From Bradyrhizobium sp. CB1650 (GTDB taxonomy: Bacteria > Pseudomonadota > Alphaproteobacteria > Rhizobiales > Xanthobacteraceae): a stretch of DNA of 64,000 bases. Below the pieces are notes generated by a model. That model had not been told where the DNA came from and did not search any database. It worked only from the letters and a program-made list of their open reading frames with translations. Below, one piece after another: positions 9,827 to 17,805 of the stretch (position 1 is its first letter; every line of letters starts with the position of its first letter). The translations under genes were made by a program, and so were the position numbers. Where the stretch lies: NCBI RefSeq assembly GCF_029761915.1, contig NZ_CP121695.1, positions 2,695,501 through 2,759,500 on the forward strand, written 5' to 3'.

Positions 9827-11497
9827 ATGAACCGCCGACTCGACAATGACCGCATCATCCGCGCTCCCCACGGCGGCGACATCAGCGCCAAGAGCTGGCT
9901 GACTGAGGCGCCGCTGCGCATGCTCATGAACAATCTCGATCCGGACGTGGCGGAGCGTCCGAGCGAGCTTGTCGTCTATGGCGGCATTGGCCGCGCGGCG
10001 CGTGATTGGGAGAGCTTCGACCGGATCACGGCGTCCTTGCGCAAGCTCGAAGTCGATCAGACGTTGCTGGTCCAGTCGGGCAAGCCGGTCGGCATTTTCC
10101 GCACCCATGCAGATGCGCCGCGCGTCTTGATCGCGAACTCCAACATCGTGCCGCATTGGGCGACGCTCGATCATTTCAACGAGCTCGATCGTCAGGGCCT
10201 GATGATGTTCGGCCAGATGACCGCGGGGTCGTGGATCTATATCGGCAGCCAGGGCATCGTGCAGGGCACCTACGAAACTTTCGTCGAGGTCGGTCGCCGC
10301 CACTATGGCGGCAGCCTCGCGGGAAAGTGGATCCTCACCGCCGGCCTCGGCGGCATGGGTGGCGCGCAGCCGCTGGCCGCGACCATGGCCGGCGCCTCGC
10401 TGCTTGCGGTTGAATGCCAGCCGAGCCGCATCGAGATGCGGCTGCGCACGGGCTATCTCGATCGCCAGGCCGCGACGCTCGACGAGGCGCTGGCGATCAT
10501 GGCCGAGGCTGCGAAGACGAGGAAGGCGATCTCGGTCGGCCTGCTCGGCAACGCGGCCGACATCTTTCCCGAGCTGGTGCGCCGCGGCGTCAAGCCGGAT
10601 ATCGTCACTGATCAGACCAGCGCGCATGATCCGATCAACGGCTACTTGCCGAAGGGTTGGACGCTCGCCGAATGGGAGACCAAGCGCGCGTCCGATCCGA
10701 AGGCGGTCGAGCGCGCCTCAAAGACCTCGATGGTCGATCACGTCCAGGCCATGCTGGACTTCCACGCGCAAGGCATCCCCACGCTCGACTATGGCAACAA
10801 CATTCGCCAGATGGCGCAGGACATGGGCCTGAAGAACGCGTTCGATTTCCCCGGCTTCGTTCCCGCCTATATCCGTCCGCTATTCTGCCGCGGCGTGGGT
10901 CCGTTCCGCTGGGCGGCGCTGTCGGGCGATCCCGAGGATATCTTCAAGACCGACGCCAAGGTCAAGGAGCTGATGCCCAACGACAAGCATCTGCACAACT
11001 GGCTCGACATGGCCAAGGCGCGCATCAAGTTCCAAGGCTTGCCGGCGCGGATCTGCTGGGTCGGTCTCGGCGACCGCCACCGGCTCGGCCTTGCCTTCAA
11101 CGAGATGGTGGCCCGCGGCGAGCTCAAGGCGCCGGTCGTGATCGGCCGCGATCATCTCGACAGCGGCTCGGTGGCGAGTCCCAACCGCGAGACCGAGGCG
11201 ATGCGCGACGGCTCGGACGCGGTGTCCGATTGGCCTTTGCTCAACGCGCTGCTCAACTGTGCGAGCGGTGCGACCTGGGTGTCACTGCACCATGGCGGCG
11301 GTGTCGGCATCGGCTATTCCCAGCATGCCGGCATGGTGATCGTCGCTGACGGCACGCCCGAGGCCGCAAAGCGGATCGAGCGCGTGCTGTGGAACGATCC
11401 CGCGACAGGCGTCATGCGCCATGCCGATGCGGGCTACGACACCGCGATCGACTGCGCCCGCGCCAACGGGCTCGACTTGCCGAGCCTGGCGGGATAA
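9827..11497 (+). CDS. hutU: Urocanate hydratase
   Basis: 556 residues, the standard length. Recognisable blocks include the N-terminal [15 protein letters not shown], a glycine-rich NAD-binding segment ([11 protein letters not shown]), [12 protein letters not shown] and a C-terminal Gly-Tyr-Ser-Gln-His-Ala-Gly-Met. It uses NAD as an electrophilic cofactor to hydrate urocanate to imidazolone propionate. The ATG at 9827 follows hutH by 10 bases, with GAAGAG as ribosome site. Last gene of the plus-strand hut operon. Confidence 0.95.
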   Translation: MNRRLDNDRIIRAPHGGDISAKSWLTEAPLRMLMNNLDPDVAERPSELVVYGGIGRAARDWESFDRITASLRKLEVDQTLLVQSGKPVGIFRTHADAPRVLIANSNIVPHWATLDHFNELDRQGLMMFGQMTAGSWIYIGSQGIVQGTYETFVEVGRRHYGGSLAGKWILTAGLGGMGGAQPLAATMAGASLLAVECQPSRIEMRLRTGYLDRQAATLDEALAIMAEAAKTRKAISVGLLGNAADIFPELVRRGVKPDIVTDQTSAHDPINGYLPKGWTLAEWETKRASDPKAVERASKTSMVDHVQAMLDFHAQGIPTLDYGNNIRQMAQDMGLKNAFDFPGFVPAYIRPLFCRGVGPFRWAALSGDPEDIFKTDAKVKELMPNDKHLHNWLDMAKARIKFQGLPARICWVGLGDRHRLGLAFNEMVARGELKAPVVIGRDHLDSGSVASPNRETEAMRDGSDAVSDWPLLNALLNCASGATWVSLHHGGGVGIGYSQHAGMVIVADGTPEAAKRIERVLWNDPATGVMRHADAGYDTAIDCARANGLDLPSLAG

Positions 11498-11518
11498 TTG
11501 CGGAGGGGACGACAGCCG

Positions 11519-12406
11519 CTACTTCGTGCTCTGCAGTGCCGCGGTCTGCTTGGCGAGCTGCTTGTCGAATTCCTGTTCTAGACCGGCCGCGTAGGTTGTG
11601 AGCTCGCCCGGCTTGACGAACGGGTTCGGCGCACCGTCCTTCATCTGCGCGCGCTTGTCCTGCATGCCGTAGACCTCCGGATGCGGCCCGAGCAGAACGT
11701 CGATCTTCATCGCCTTGGCCTTGGCGTACGTTGCGCGGTAGTCGTCGACGATGCCGGGATAGGTCGGCTGGCCGACCAGGCGGTTGAGCGCGACCGTTCC
11801 GCTGCAGAAGAACAGCACCTTACGATCCTTGCTGCCGTCCTTGACGGTCATCTCCCAACTCGTGCAGCCCGGCGAATGGCCGGGCGTCGCGTGCGCCGTC
11901 AGCGTGGTGTCGCCGAGCGTGACCTTGTCGCCCTCCTTCACTGCGCGGTCGACCTTGACCGCGGGAAAGGCGAGATCCTCGTTTTTCTCGTCGCCGGGAT
12001 AATAGCCGCCTTCGAGCAGCGGCCTGTCGCGCTCGCCGGCCACGAGCTGCGCGCCAGTCTCCTTCTTGATCTCGGCGAAGCCGCCAGTGTGATCGAGATG
12101 CGCGTGCGTGTTGAGGATGTACTTGATGTCGGTGACCTTGAAGCCGAGTTTTGCGATGTTGTCCTTGATCATGCCGGTCGACTCCTGCAGCGCCGTGTCC
12201 ATCAGGATCAGGCCCTGCGGTGTCTTGATGATGTAGACGGCGATACCGTCGGTGCCGACATAGTAGATGTTGCCGATGAGCTGGAACGGCTCGAATGGCG
12301 CGGTCCATTTCTGGCGGACCGCGGCCATAAAATCCTTGATGGTCTGGGCCTGTACGGTCGTTGCGACCAGTGCGAACGTGCACAATGCGGCTGCGAGCTT
12401 CTTCAT
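11519..12406 (-). CDS. Subclass B3 metallo-beta-lactamase, BJP-1-like
   Basis: About 295 residues with a signal peptide ending Val-Gln-Ala. The metal site His-Ala-His-Leu-Asp-His is of the HxHxDH type. It is followed by Thr-Pro-Gly-His-Ser-Pro-Gly-Cys-Thr-Ser-Trp and a late Leu-Leu-Gly-Pro-His-Pro-Glu-Val-Tyr-Gly-Met, which provides the third His of the second zinc site. From memory it is nearly collinear with BJP-1 of Bradyrhizobium, including the stretch Trp-Thr-Ala-Pro-Phe-Glu-Pro-Phe-Gln-Leu-Ile. B3 enzymes hydrolyse carbapenems and other beta-lactams in the periplasm. The ATG at 12406 follows a GGGAGG site; the longer frame upstream lacks a signal peptide. No ampR-like regulator is adjacent. 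Confidence 0.9.
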   Translation of the reverse strand: MKKLAAALCTFALVATTVQAQTIKDFMAAVRQKWTAPFEPFQLIGNIYYVGTDGIAVYIIKTPQGLILMDTALQESTGMIKDNIAKLGFKVTDIKYILNTHAHLDHTGGFAEIKKETGAQLVAGERDRPLLEGGYYPGDEKNEDLAFPAVKVDRAVKEGDKVTLGDTTLTAHATPGHSPGCTSWEMTVKDGSKDRKVLFFCSGTVALNRLVGQPTYPGIVDDYRATYAKAKAMKIDVLLGPHPEVYGMQDKRAQMKDGAPNPFVKPGELTTYAAGLEQEFDKQLAKQTAALQSTK

Positions 12407-12599
12407 AGTCTGCCTCCCGAAGTGTTCTTGTCGTTTTTGATCGGCGGCAGCTTGCATGCTCGTCGCGATCAGGCGCAAGCTACGTCGTGCGAGGCGACGC
12501 AGGCAACAGCCTTGCGCGGAACAATGTTTCATCCCTGTGGGCGGGAACAACCGCACATGCCGGCTCTGCTCATGGCGCATGGGGCTGGAGGGATCCGCG

Positions 12600-12890
12600 C
12601 TATCGTCCGACCGTCACGCCCGCGGTCGAGCGCATGGCGTCCGTCAGACTCCTCGCATTCATGTCGTCGAGGACCTGCCGCGTGAGCACGGTGGTTTGTC
12701 CGGGCGTGTTCAGGATCGTCTCGCCGCGTGACGACGACAGCCGATTGGCCTTGTAGGGTGCTGCCGGATCGACGGAAGACGCCGGTTTCGAGGCCGTCAC
12801 ATGGGCCGGCCGTTTGGCCGAAGCGGCGAAGGCCGCGTGCGAGACGCACACGGCCGCGATCACGATCGTTCGCAGGAGCTTGGCGGGCAT
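12600..12890 (-). pseudogene. N-terminal remnant of a TonB-dependent receptor (signal peptide plus start of plug domain)
   Basis: A 96-codon frame with a good GGGAGG ribosome site and a signal peptide ending Ala-Phe-Ala-Ala. From about residue 58 it reads Glu-Thr-Ile-Leu-Asn-Thr-Pro-Gly-Gln-Thr-Thr-Val-Leu-Thr-Arg, then Asp-Ala-Met-Arg-Ser-Thr-Ala-Gly-Val-Thr-Val-Gly-Arg. This is the opening of the plug of siderophore-type receptors, which normally continue for over 600 residues into a beta barrel. Here a TAG follows at once. The downstream 190 bases contain no plug or barrel sequence in any frame, so the rest has been deleted rather than only frameshifted. It could instead be an expressed small exported protein; I favour a remnant. 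Confidence 0.55.
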
Positions 12891-12964
12891 GCGACCTCCC
12901 AAGTCCGACCTCCGTGTCGGGATGTCAGCCTAGCACATCGCGCGGGCCGTTGCAGGCCAAAGGA

Positions 12965-14107
12965 TCAGGCCAGCACGGCCTGGCGTTCCGCGCTCGCTTC
13001 ACGCGCACGCTCCGGATGGCGCCGCTCCGCGAGCACGGTGAAGCTGCGCTGGCCCGCATGCACGGGTGCGTCGACGACGACGCCCTCGCAGACGATCTGT
13101 CCGCCGAGCATCCTGAACTCGAGCTTGTCGTAGCGTGGCATCTTTTCGCCCGGCGCGGGCGGCAGCAGCTCGATGCGCCCCTGAATGTTCAGCGGGGCCT
13201 CACCTGTGCCATGCAGCCGCGGGTTCCACATCCTGATCCCGGTTTCCGCCCAGCGCTGCCGGATCAGCGTGGCGCGATCGACGGGCTCGGCGGCTTTCAC
13301 CGGGTTCTTCGGGACATCGCCGGTTTCCGCCGCAGGAGAGACACAAGCCGCGGGCGGTTCGCTGCTTGAGGTGACGCTGGCCGTAGCGGCTGATGGGGGC
13401 TCCACTGCTTCGACGCTGGCGGTCGGCGCGCTTTCGACCGTGACGGCCTCTATCTCTGCGGTGTCGTTGCTGATGTCGACGTCGGGACGATCGGCCTGGA
13501 TATCTTCCGCCAGCTCGATCGCGGCGACCGGAGAGGCGTCTATCGCGACCGGCTCGACGTCGCCGGCGGCGCTGCACGATGACTCATCGCCGGCACTGTC
13601 GACCAGGGCCGCCGGCGAGCTCTCGGCGATTTCGACAACGGCTGGTGCGTTCGCTGCGACCGGCTCGATCTTCTCCGCGCCGCTGTGGCTTGGATCGTCG
13701 GTGACGGTGACGACCGGAGCATCCGATTGGTCCGAGGTCTCGACAACGACGACCGGAGCGTCGTCTGCGATGACCGGCTCGACGTCCGCAAGCGTGGTGG
13801 AGGATGAGCCAGTGTCGACGTCGGTGCAGCCTCGAGAAGCCTCGTCCGCGAGATCCGCGATCGTCGCGCTCTCCACGGCAACCGGCGCGACGTCGGGGGT
13901 GATATCGTGAGACGGCTCGTTGCCGATGCCGGCATCCGCGCAAGCGGCCGGAGTAGCTTCCGTGATATCGACAACAGCGGCGGGACGGTGCTCCAGAGCG
14001 GCCGGCGCGGCGCTCGCGGCGTCGACCTGCGGCGCGGGCCGAAGCCTACCGAACGCCCATTGCACCGCAGGAAGGCGGCGCAGCAACGCTATCAGTCTCG
14101 AAAGCAC
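12965..14107 (-). CDS. Hypothetical protein with long acidic Ala/Val/Asp/Glu-rich region
   Basis: 380 residues, not recognised. A short basic, hydrophobic N terminus (Leu-Ile-Ala-Leu-Leu-Arg-Arg-Leu-Pro) is followed by about 240 residues of loosely repeated acidic text. In it, Pro-Val-Ala, Ala-Pro-Val-Val and Asp-Val-Glu-Pro-Val recur every 20-40 residues. A compact C-terminal segment (about residues 280-380) looks folded, with Arg-Gln-Arg-Trp-Ala-Glu-Thr-Gly and Gly-Glu-Ala-Pro-Leu-Asn-Ile-Gln-Gly-Arg. There is no convincing signal peptide. The disordered acidic region plus small folded end suggests a scaffold or surface-associated protein, but no function can be assigned. Confidence 0.65.
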   Translation of the reverse strand: MLSRLIALLRRLPAVQWAFGRLRPAPQVDAASAAPAALEHRPAAVVDITEATPAACADAGIGNEPSHDITPDVAPVAVESATIADLADEASRGCTDVDTGSSSTTLADVEPVIADDAPVVVVETSDQSDAPVVTVTDDPSHSGAEKIEPVAANAPAVVEIAESSPAALVDSAGDESSCSAAGDVEPVAIDASPVAAIELAEDIQADRPDVDISNDTAEIEAVTVESAPTASVEAVEPPSAATASVTSSSEPPAACVSPAAETGDVPKNPVKAAEPVDRATLIRQRWAETGIRMWNPRLHGTGEAPLNIQGRIELLPPAPGEKMPRYDKLEFRMLGGQIVCEGVVVDAPVHAGQRSFTVLAERRHPERAREASAERQAVLA

Positions 14108-14291
14108 TGGAAGTCGTCCAAGAGATACTCGGCATGAGGCATTGCTGATTCGCCAGCAATGCGAAAATTGCCCCGGTCCTCACATCGATGTCAATGGATG
14201 TGGCCCAGTCGAGGCGCATCCACGAGCGCTACGGCAAACGCCGTTGCGGCCGATTGCTTCGGCCATCACGGCCGTGACGCTGCCGCGGTGT

Positions 14292-14606
14292 TCATTCGAA
14301 ATGCATCGACGCCAAGGGATCCTCATCAACCGGGGATCGCGGCCGCGGAGGCGGCGAATTGGTTGGATGTTGCTCGCTCCGGCGAACGTAGGGGCTGGGG
14401 TGCATCGCCTTGCGCGTGGGCGCGGCAGCCGGGCCGCGCGTAAGCACGGCGGTGTTGCATTCCGTTCGCTCATCGTTCTCCGGGCATGCAATGCCTGTGG
14501 GTAGCGCGACAGCGACCGACGGCTGTCCAGGCCAGGCCTGTGCCGCATCGGGCATCGCGAGCAACAGAGCGAGCCGCAAGGCGGCGACGACGTGTGTCTT
14601 TGTCAT
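14292..14606 (-). CDS. Small exported hypothetical protein
   Basis: 104 residues from an ATG at 14606 with GGAG 7 bases ahead. A signal-like segment (Val-Val-Ala-Ala-Leu-Arg-Leu-Ala-Leu-Leu-Leu-Ala-Met ending Ala-Gln-Ala) precedes a proline-rich tail with two cysteines. Composition and the strong leader support a real exported protein, but I recognise no family, and the tail could be noise. Confidence 0.4.
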   Translation of the reverse strand: MTKTHVVAALRLALLLAMPDAAQAWPGQPSVAVALPTGIACPENDERTECNTAVLTRGPAAAPTRKAMHPSPYVRRSEQHPTNSPPPRPRSPVDEDPLASMHFE

Positions 14607-14813
14607 GAGAGGCTCCAAAGCGATCCATTGAAAGGATCGGGCGAAGCGCGGGATATTCCTCGCCATCGCATTGGATCGGAGCCTGCTCACGCGAGCGTCA
14701 GAGTGCGTGAGCGGAGCGTGACGAACAGGTCGCGGAGAAGCGATCGGGCCTCAGGGAACGCGGATACGACAAAGCACCATCGGCTGCTTTTCGATTTGCA
14801 AGCGGACGCCGGC

Positions 14814-15095
14814 CTACTTTCCACCGGAGCCGCCGGCCTGGCTGCCCATGTTGTTGCTGTTGCTGTCGCCCGCCGTGGGTGGCTGCGTGCCCTTGCTGTC
14901 GGCAGCCTCGTTCTGCATGTTCGACGTGCGAACCGTCGTCATTCCTTTCGTCGCCGGACCTCGCGATGACGGGCCGACGCCACCCTGGTCGACCACGCCG
15001 CGGCTCGATGCGCTCGGAGCAGGCTGCGTCTGTGCAAAGGCACTGCCGGTCGCCAGCGCCAGGATGCAGGCGGATGCCAACACGATCTGCTTCAT
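14814..15095 (-). CDS. Small exported Ser/Gly/Asn-rich protein
   Basis: 93 residues beginning Met-Lys-Gln-Ile-Val-Leu-Ala-Ser, with a textbook signal peptide ending Ala-Phe-Ala-Gln. The mature part is low complexity, rich in Ser, Gly, Thr and Asn, with no cysteine. It resembles many small secreted rhizobial proteins without assigned function. It runs divergently from the TonB-dependent receptor at 15.4 kb, sharing a 300-base upstream region that holds iron-control-like boxes. Confidence 0.65.
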   Translation of the reverse strand: MKQIVLASACILALATGSAFAQTQPAPSASSRGVVDQGGVGPSSRGPATKGMTTVRTSNMQNEAADSKGTQPPTAGDSNSNNMGSQAGGSGGK

Positions 15096-15266
15096 GGGTG
15101 TCTCCGTGAGTTCTTACACCAGGACAACATCCACGCGGACACGCCGTTCCCAATGCGCCGATCGGTCCATCGACGAGTTCCGCGATGCATCGCACGGTTC
15201 TCTTCGCGAATGCCGGAATCGCGATGCGCGCTCTTGATGAGTCATGAGCGCTGTGAAGCGATCCGC

Positions 15267-15333
15267 GTTTGAACGCTTCTAAACAAGCAGCGGACAGATC
15301 GTCGCAACACGGCCGCTCTTGAGAAATTCTAAC
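15267..15333. promoter_or_regulatory. Two imperfect iron-control (Irr-type) box candidates
   Basis: GTTTGAACGCTTCTAAAC (15267-15284) and TTGAGAAATTCTAAC (15319-15333) both carry a GAA/TTC dyad flanked by T- and A-rich ends. This resembles the TTTAGAA-N-TTCTAAA form of the Bradyrhizobium iron control element bound by Irr. They lie 100-160 bases upstream of a siderophore receptor, a typical iron-controlled gene. The left half of the first box is degenerate, so binding is a prediction. Confidence 0.42.
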
Positions 15334-15430
15334 GGCGCATGCATCGAAGTTCGAAGCTGGCTGCGATAGAGCGAGGCACCAACAATCATACCCGGCAAAA
15401 AAGCCGGCTTACTTGCGGGGCGTCGCGAAC

Positions 15431-17725
15431 GTGAAATTTCTAAGCTTTGGTCTCTTGTGCTCCTCCACGCGAAAGGAAACGGTTTTATCGGCCTGCCTGA
15501 TCACCGCCAGCGCACTCGCTCTCCTGCTGACGAACCATGCGGTGCAGGCGCAGACGCAGCTTCCCTCTGTCACTGTCGACGCGCCAGCCGAGGGCACGCG
15601 TCCCACGGCGGTACCGTCGTCGCGACGTACGGCCGCCGCACGCACCACACGCGCCGCGCGCCGTTCTGCTGCACCTCAAGCCGCGCCGACTGAGGCCGCA
15701 GCAGTTGTCCGCGGAGGCGAACGTGCCAACGGTCCGGTGCGCGGTTTCGTCGCCACCCGCAGCGGCACGGCGACGAAGACGGACACGCCGTTGATCGAGA
15801 CACCGCAATCGGTGTCCGTCATCACCACCGATCAGATCAGAAACCAGGGCGCCGTCTCGATCGGTGAGGCGCTGCGCTACACCGCCGGCGTCAGCGGCGA
15901 TGTCAACGGCGGTTCGGACACCCGCTTCGGCGGTCTTCAGATCCGCGGCTTCGACATGACCATGCCGGGGCTCTACGTCGACGGTCTGCGGATTCCGTCG
16001 AGCAACTACGTGCATTTCAACGGTCTCGATCCCTATGGCGCCGAGCGCCTCGAGGTTCTCAAGGGGCCGTCCTCGGCGATGTATGGCGGCAGCGGCACAG
16101 GCGGTATCCTCAACTACGTGACCAAGCTGCCGACCGCGCAACAATTCGGTGAGGTCTCGGTCTCGGGTGGCAGCTTCAACCGCTATCAGGGCCAGTTCGA
16201 CATGGGCGGTCCCGCCAACAAGGAAGGCACCGTGCTGTGGCGTCTGACCGGCGTCGTGCGCGACGGCGAGACCCAGGTCGACTTCACTAAGGACAACCGC
16301 ATCTTCATCGCGCCCGCCGTCAGCTTCAAGCCGAACGACGACACCACGATCACGTTCCTCGCCAACTACCAGAGGGATCGGGCAGGGTGGGGCCTGCAGT
16401 TCCTGCCGGCTTCGGGCACGGTATGGCCGAACAACGGCCGCACCATCCCGGTCTCCTTCTTCGCGGGCGTGCCCAGCTTCGATGCGTTCAACACCGAGCT
16501 CGCCACTGCGGGCTACCAGCTCTCGCACGATTTCAACGAGGCCATCACCTTCCGGCAAAACCTGCGCTACGCCTATCAGCACAACGAGGAGAAGGTGTTT
16601 TACGGTGCCGGCTACACCAATGAGGCTGCGGGCCTGCTCGCGCATGTCGGCAGCACCAGCAACTCGTACATCAACTCGTTCGCGGTGGACAATCAGCTCC
16701 AGGGCAAGTTCACCAGCGGCTTGCTCAGCCACACCACCCTGGTCGGGATCGACTATCGCAACACCACGTTCCGCGACACCGCCTTTGGTGTCACGACCTC
16801 GGCTCCCGAGATCAATGTGTTTGCGCCGGTCTACAGCTACGACTGGACCATCGGCGCCATGACCGACAAAACCGGCGTCAAGCAATCCCAGGTCGGTCTC
16901 TACGCACAGGACCAGATCAAGCTCGGCCGGCTGTCGTTCCAGCTCGGCGGCCGCCAGGATTTCGTGACGACGAAGGTCAACGCCGACCTCTTCAACAGCT
17001 CGGCCTCGGCCGATGCCTCGGCGTTCACGGGCCGCGCCGCCGTAATGTACAATTTCGACAACGGCATCGCGCCGTATTTCAGCTATTCCGAGTCGTTCCT
17101 GCCGATACTCGCGACCGGCCCCGCTGGCCAACTCCTCAATCCCGAGATCGGGGTCCAGTACGAAGTCGGCGTCAAGTACCAGCCGATCGGCTGGAACGCC
17201 CTGTTCACCTTCGCCGCCTTCGACCTGACGCGCGACAATGTCGTTACCTATCCGCCTCCGACCTATCTCGCCGAACAGATCGGCCGGGTGAAGTCGCGCG
17301 GCATCGAGCTCGAAGGCACGATGTCGCTCGCCGACGGCTGGAACCTGCGCGCGGCCTATGCCTACGTCGATGCCGTGCTGTCGCAGGATCCGGTGAATCT
17401 CGGCAAGGCGCCGCCTACCGTGCCACTCAACCGTGCCTCGCTGTGGAGCGACTACACGCTGCAGGGCGGGCCGCTTGCCGGCCTGCAGTTCGGCGGCGGC
17501 ATCCGTTACGTCGGCGCGACATGGGGCGATGACGCCAACACGTTCAAGGTCGGATCGTCTACCGTGCTGGACGCACTGCTTGCCTACACCAGAGACAATT
17601 GGCGGCTGTCGCTGAACGTCACCAACATTGCCGACACGCGCTATGTCGCCGCCTGCTACAGCCTGTCGGGCTGTTTCTACGCCGAGGGACGCAAGGCGAT
17701 CGGCAAGGTCACCTATCGCTGGTGA
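15431..17725 (+). CDS. TonB-dependent siderophore receptor
   Basis: About 764 residues. After a leader ending Ala-Val-Gln-Ala-Gln and a Thr/Ala/Arg-rich linker comes the plug (Leu-Ile-Glu-Thr-Pro-Gln-Ser-Val-Ser-Val-Ile-Thr, then Leu-Arg-Tyr-Thr-Ala-Gly-Val). The FhuA/FoxA-type motifs Ile-Arg-Gly-Phe-Asp, Leu-Tyr-Val-Asp-Gly-Leu and Val-Leu-Lys-Gly-Pro-Ser-Ser-Ala-Met-Tyr-Gly follow. The barrel ends Arg-Lys-Ala-Ile-Gly-Lys-Val-Thr-Tyr-Arg-Trp, with the terminal aromatic typical of outer-membrane proteins. It should import a ferric hydroxamate-like siderophore. The start is uncertain: GTG at 15431 has a weak GGGG ahead, a TTG lies at 15413, and there is no suitable ATG. A PepSY protein follows, as in other siderophore loci. 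Confidence 0.9.
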   Translation: MKFLSFGLLCSSTRKETVLSACLITASALALLLTNHAVQAQTQLPSVTVDAPAEGTRPTAVPSSRRTAAARTTRAARRSAAPQAAPTEAAAVVRGGERANGPVRGFVATRSGTATKTDTPLIETPQSVSVITTDQIRNQGAVSIGEALRYTAGVSGDVNGGSDTRFGGLQIRGFDMTMPGLYVDGLRIPSSNYVHFNGLDPYGAERLEVLKGPSSAMYGGSGTGGILNYVTKLPTAQQFGEVSVSGGSFNRYQGQFDMGGPANKEGTVLWRLTGVVRDGETQVDFTKDNRIFIAPAVSFKPNDDTTITFLANYQRDRAGWGLQFLPASGTVWPNNGRTIPVSFFAGVPSFDAFNTELATAGYQLSHDFNEAITFRQNLRYAYQHNEEKVFYGAGYTNEAAGLLAHVGSTSNSYINSFAVDNQLQGKFTSGLLSHTTLVGIDYRNTTFRDTAFGVTTSAPEINVFAPVYSYDWTIGAMTDKTGVKQSQVGLYAQDQIKLGRLSFQLGGRQDFVTTKVNADLFNSSASADASAFTGRAAVMYNFDNGIAPYFSYSESFLPILATGPAGQLLNPEIGVQYEVGVKYQPIGWNALFTFAAFDLTRDNVVTYPPPTYLAEQIGRVKSRGIELEGTMSLADGWNLRAAYAYVDAVLSQDPVNLGKAPPTVPLNRASLWSDYTLQGGPLAGLQFGGGIRYVGATWGDDANTFKVGSSTVLDALLAYTRDNWRLSLNVTNIADTRYVAACYSLSGCFYAEGRKAIGKVTYRW

Positions 17726-17738
17726 TTTTCGCGACCAT

Positions 17739-17773
17739 CGGCCGCCGCCGGTGGTGTTGATCGGCGGCGGCCG
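17739..17773. terminator. Strong GC hairpin after the TonB receptor
   Basis: A perfect 12-base inverted repeat (CGGCCGCCGCCG and its complement) with an 11-base loop lies 14 bases after the receptor stop. No T run follows, so it may slow transcription or protect the 3' end rather than terminate outright before the PepSY gene. Confidence 0.5.
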
Positions 17774-17805
17774 CTAACGACGGGCGGCAACGGGTTGTAA
17801 ATGCC

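Noticed and set aside
15485..17131. 548-codon open frame antisense to the TonB receptor
   Set aside because: Low-complexity composition and complete overlap with an obvious receptor.
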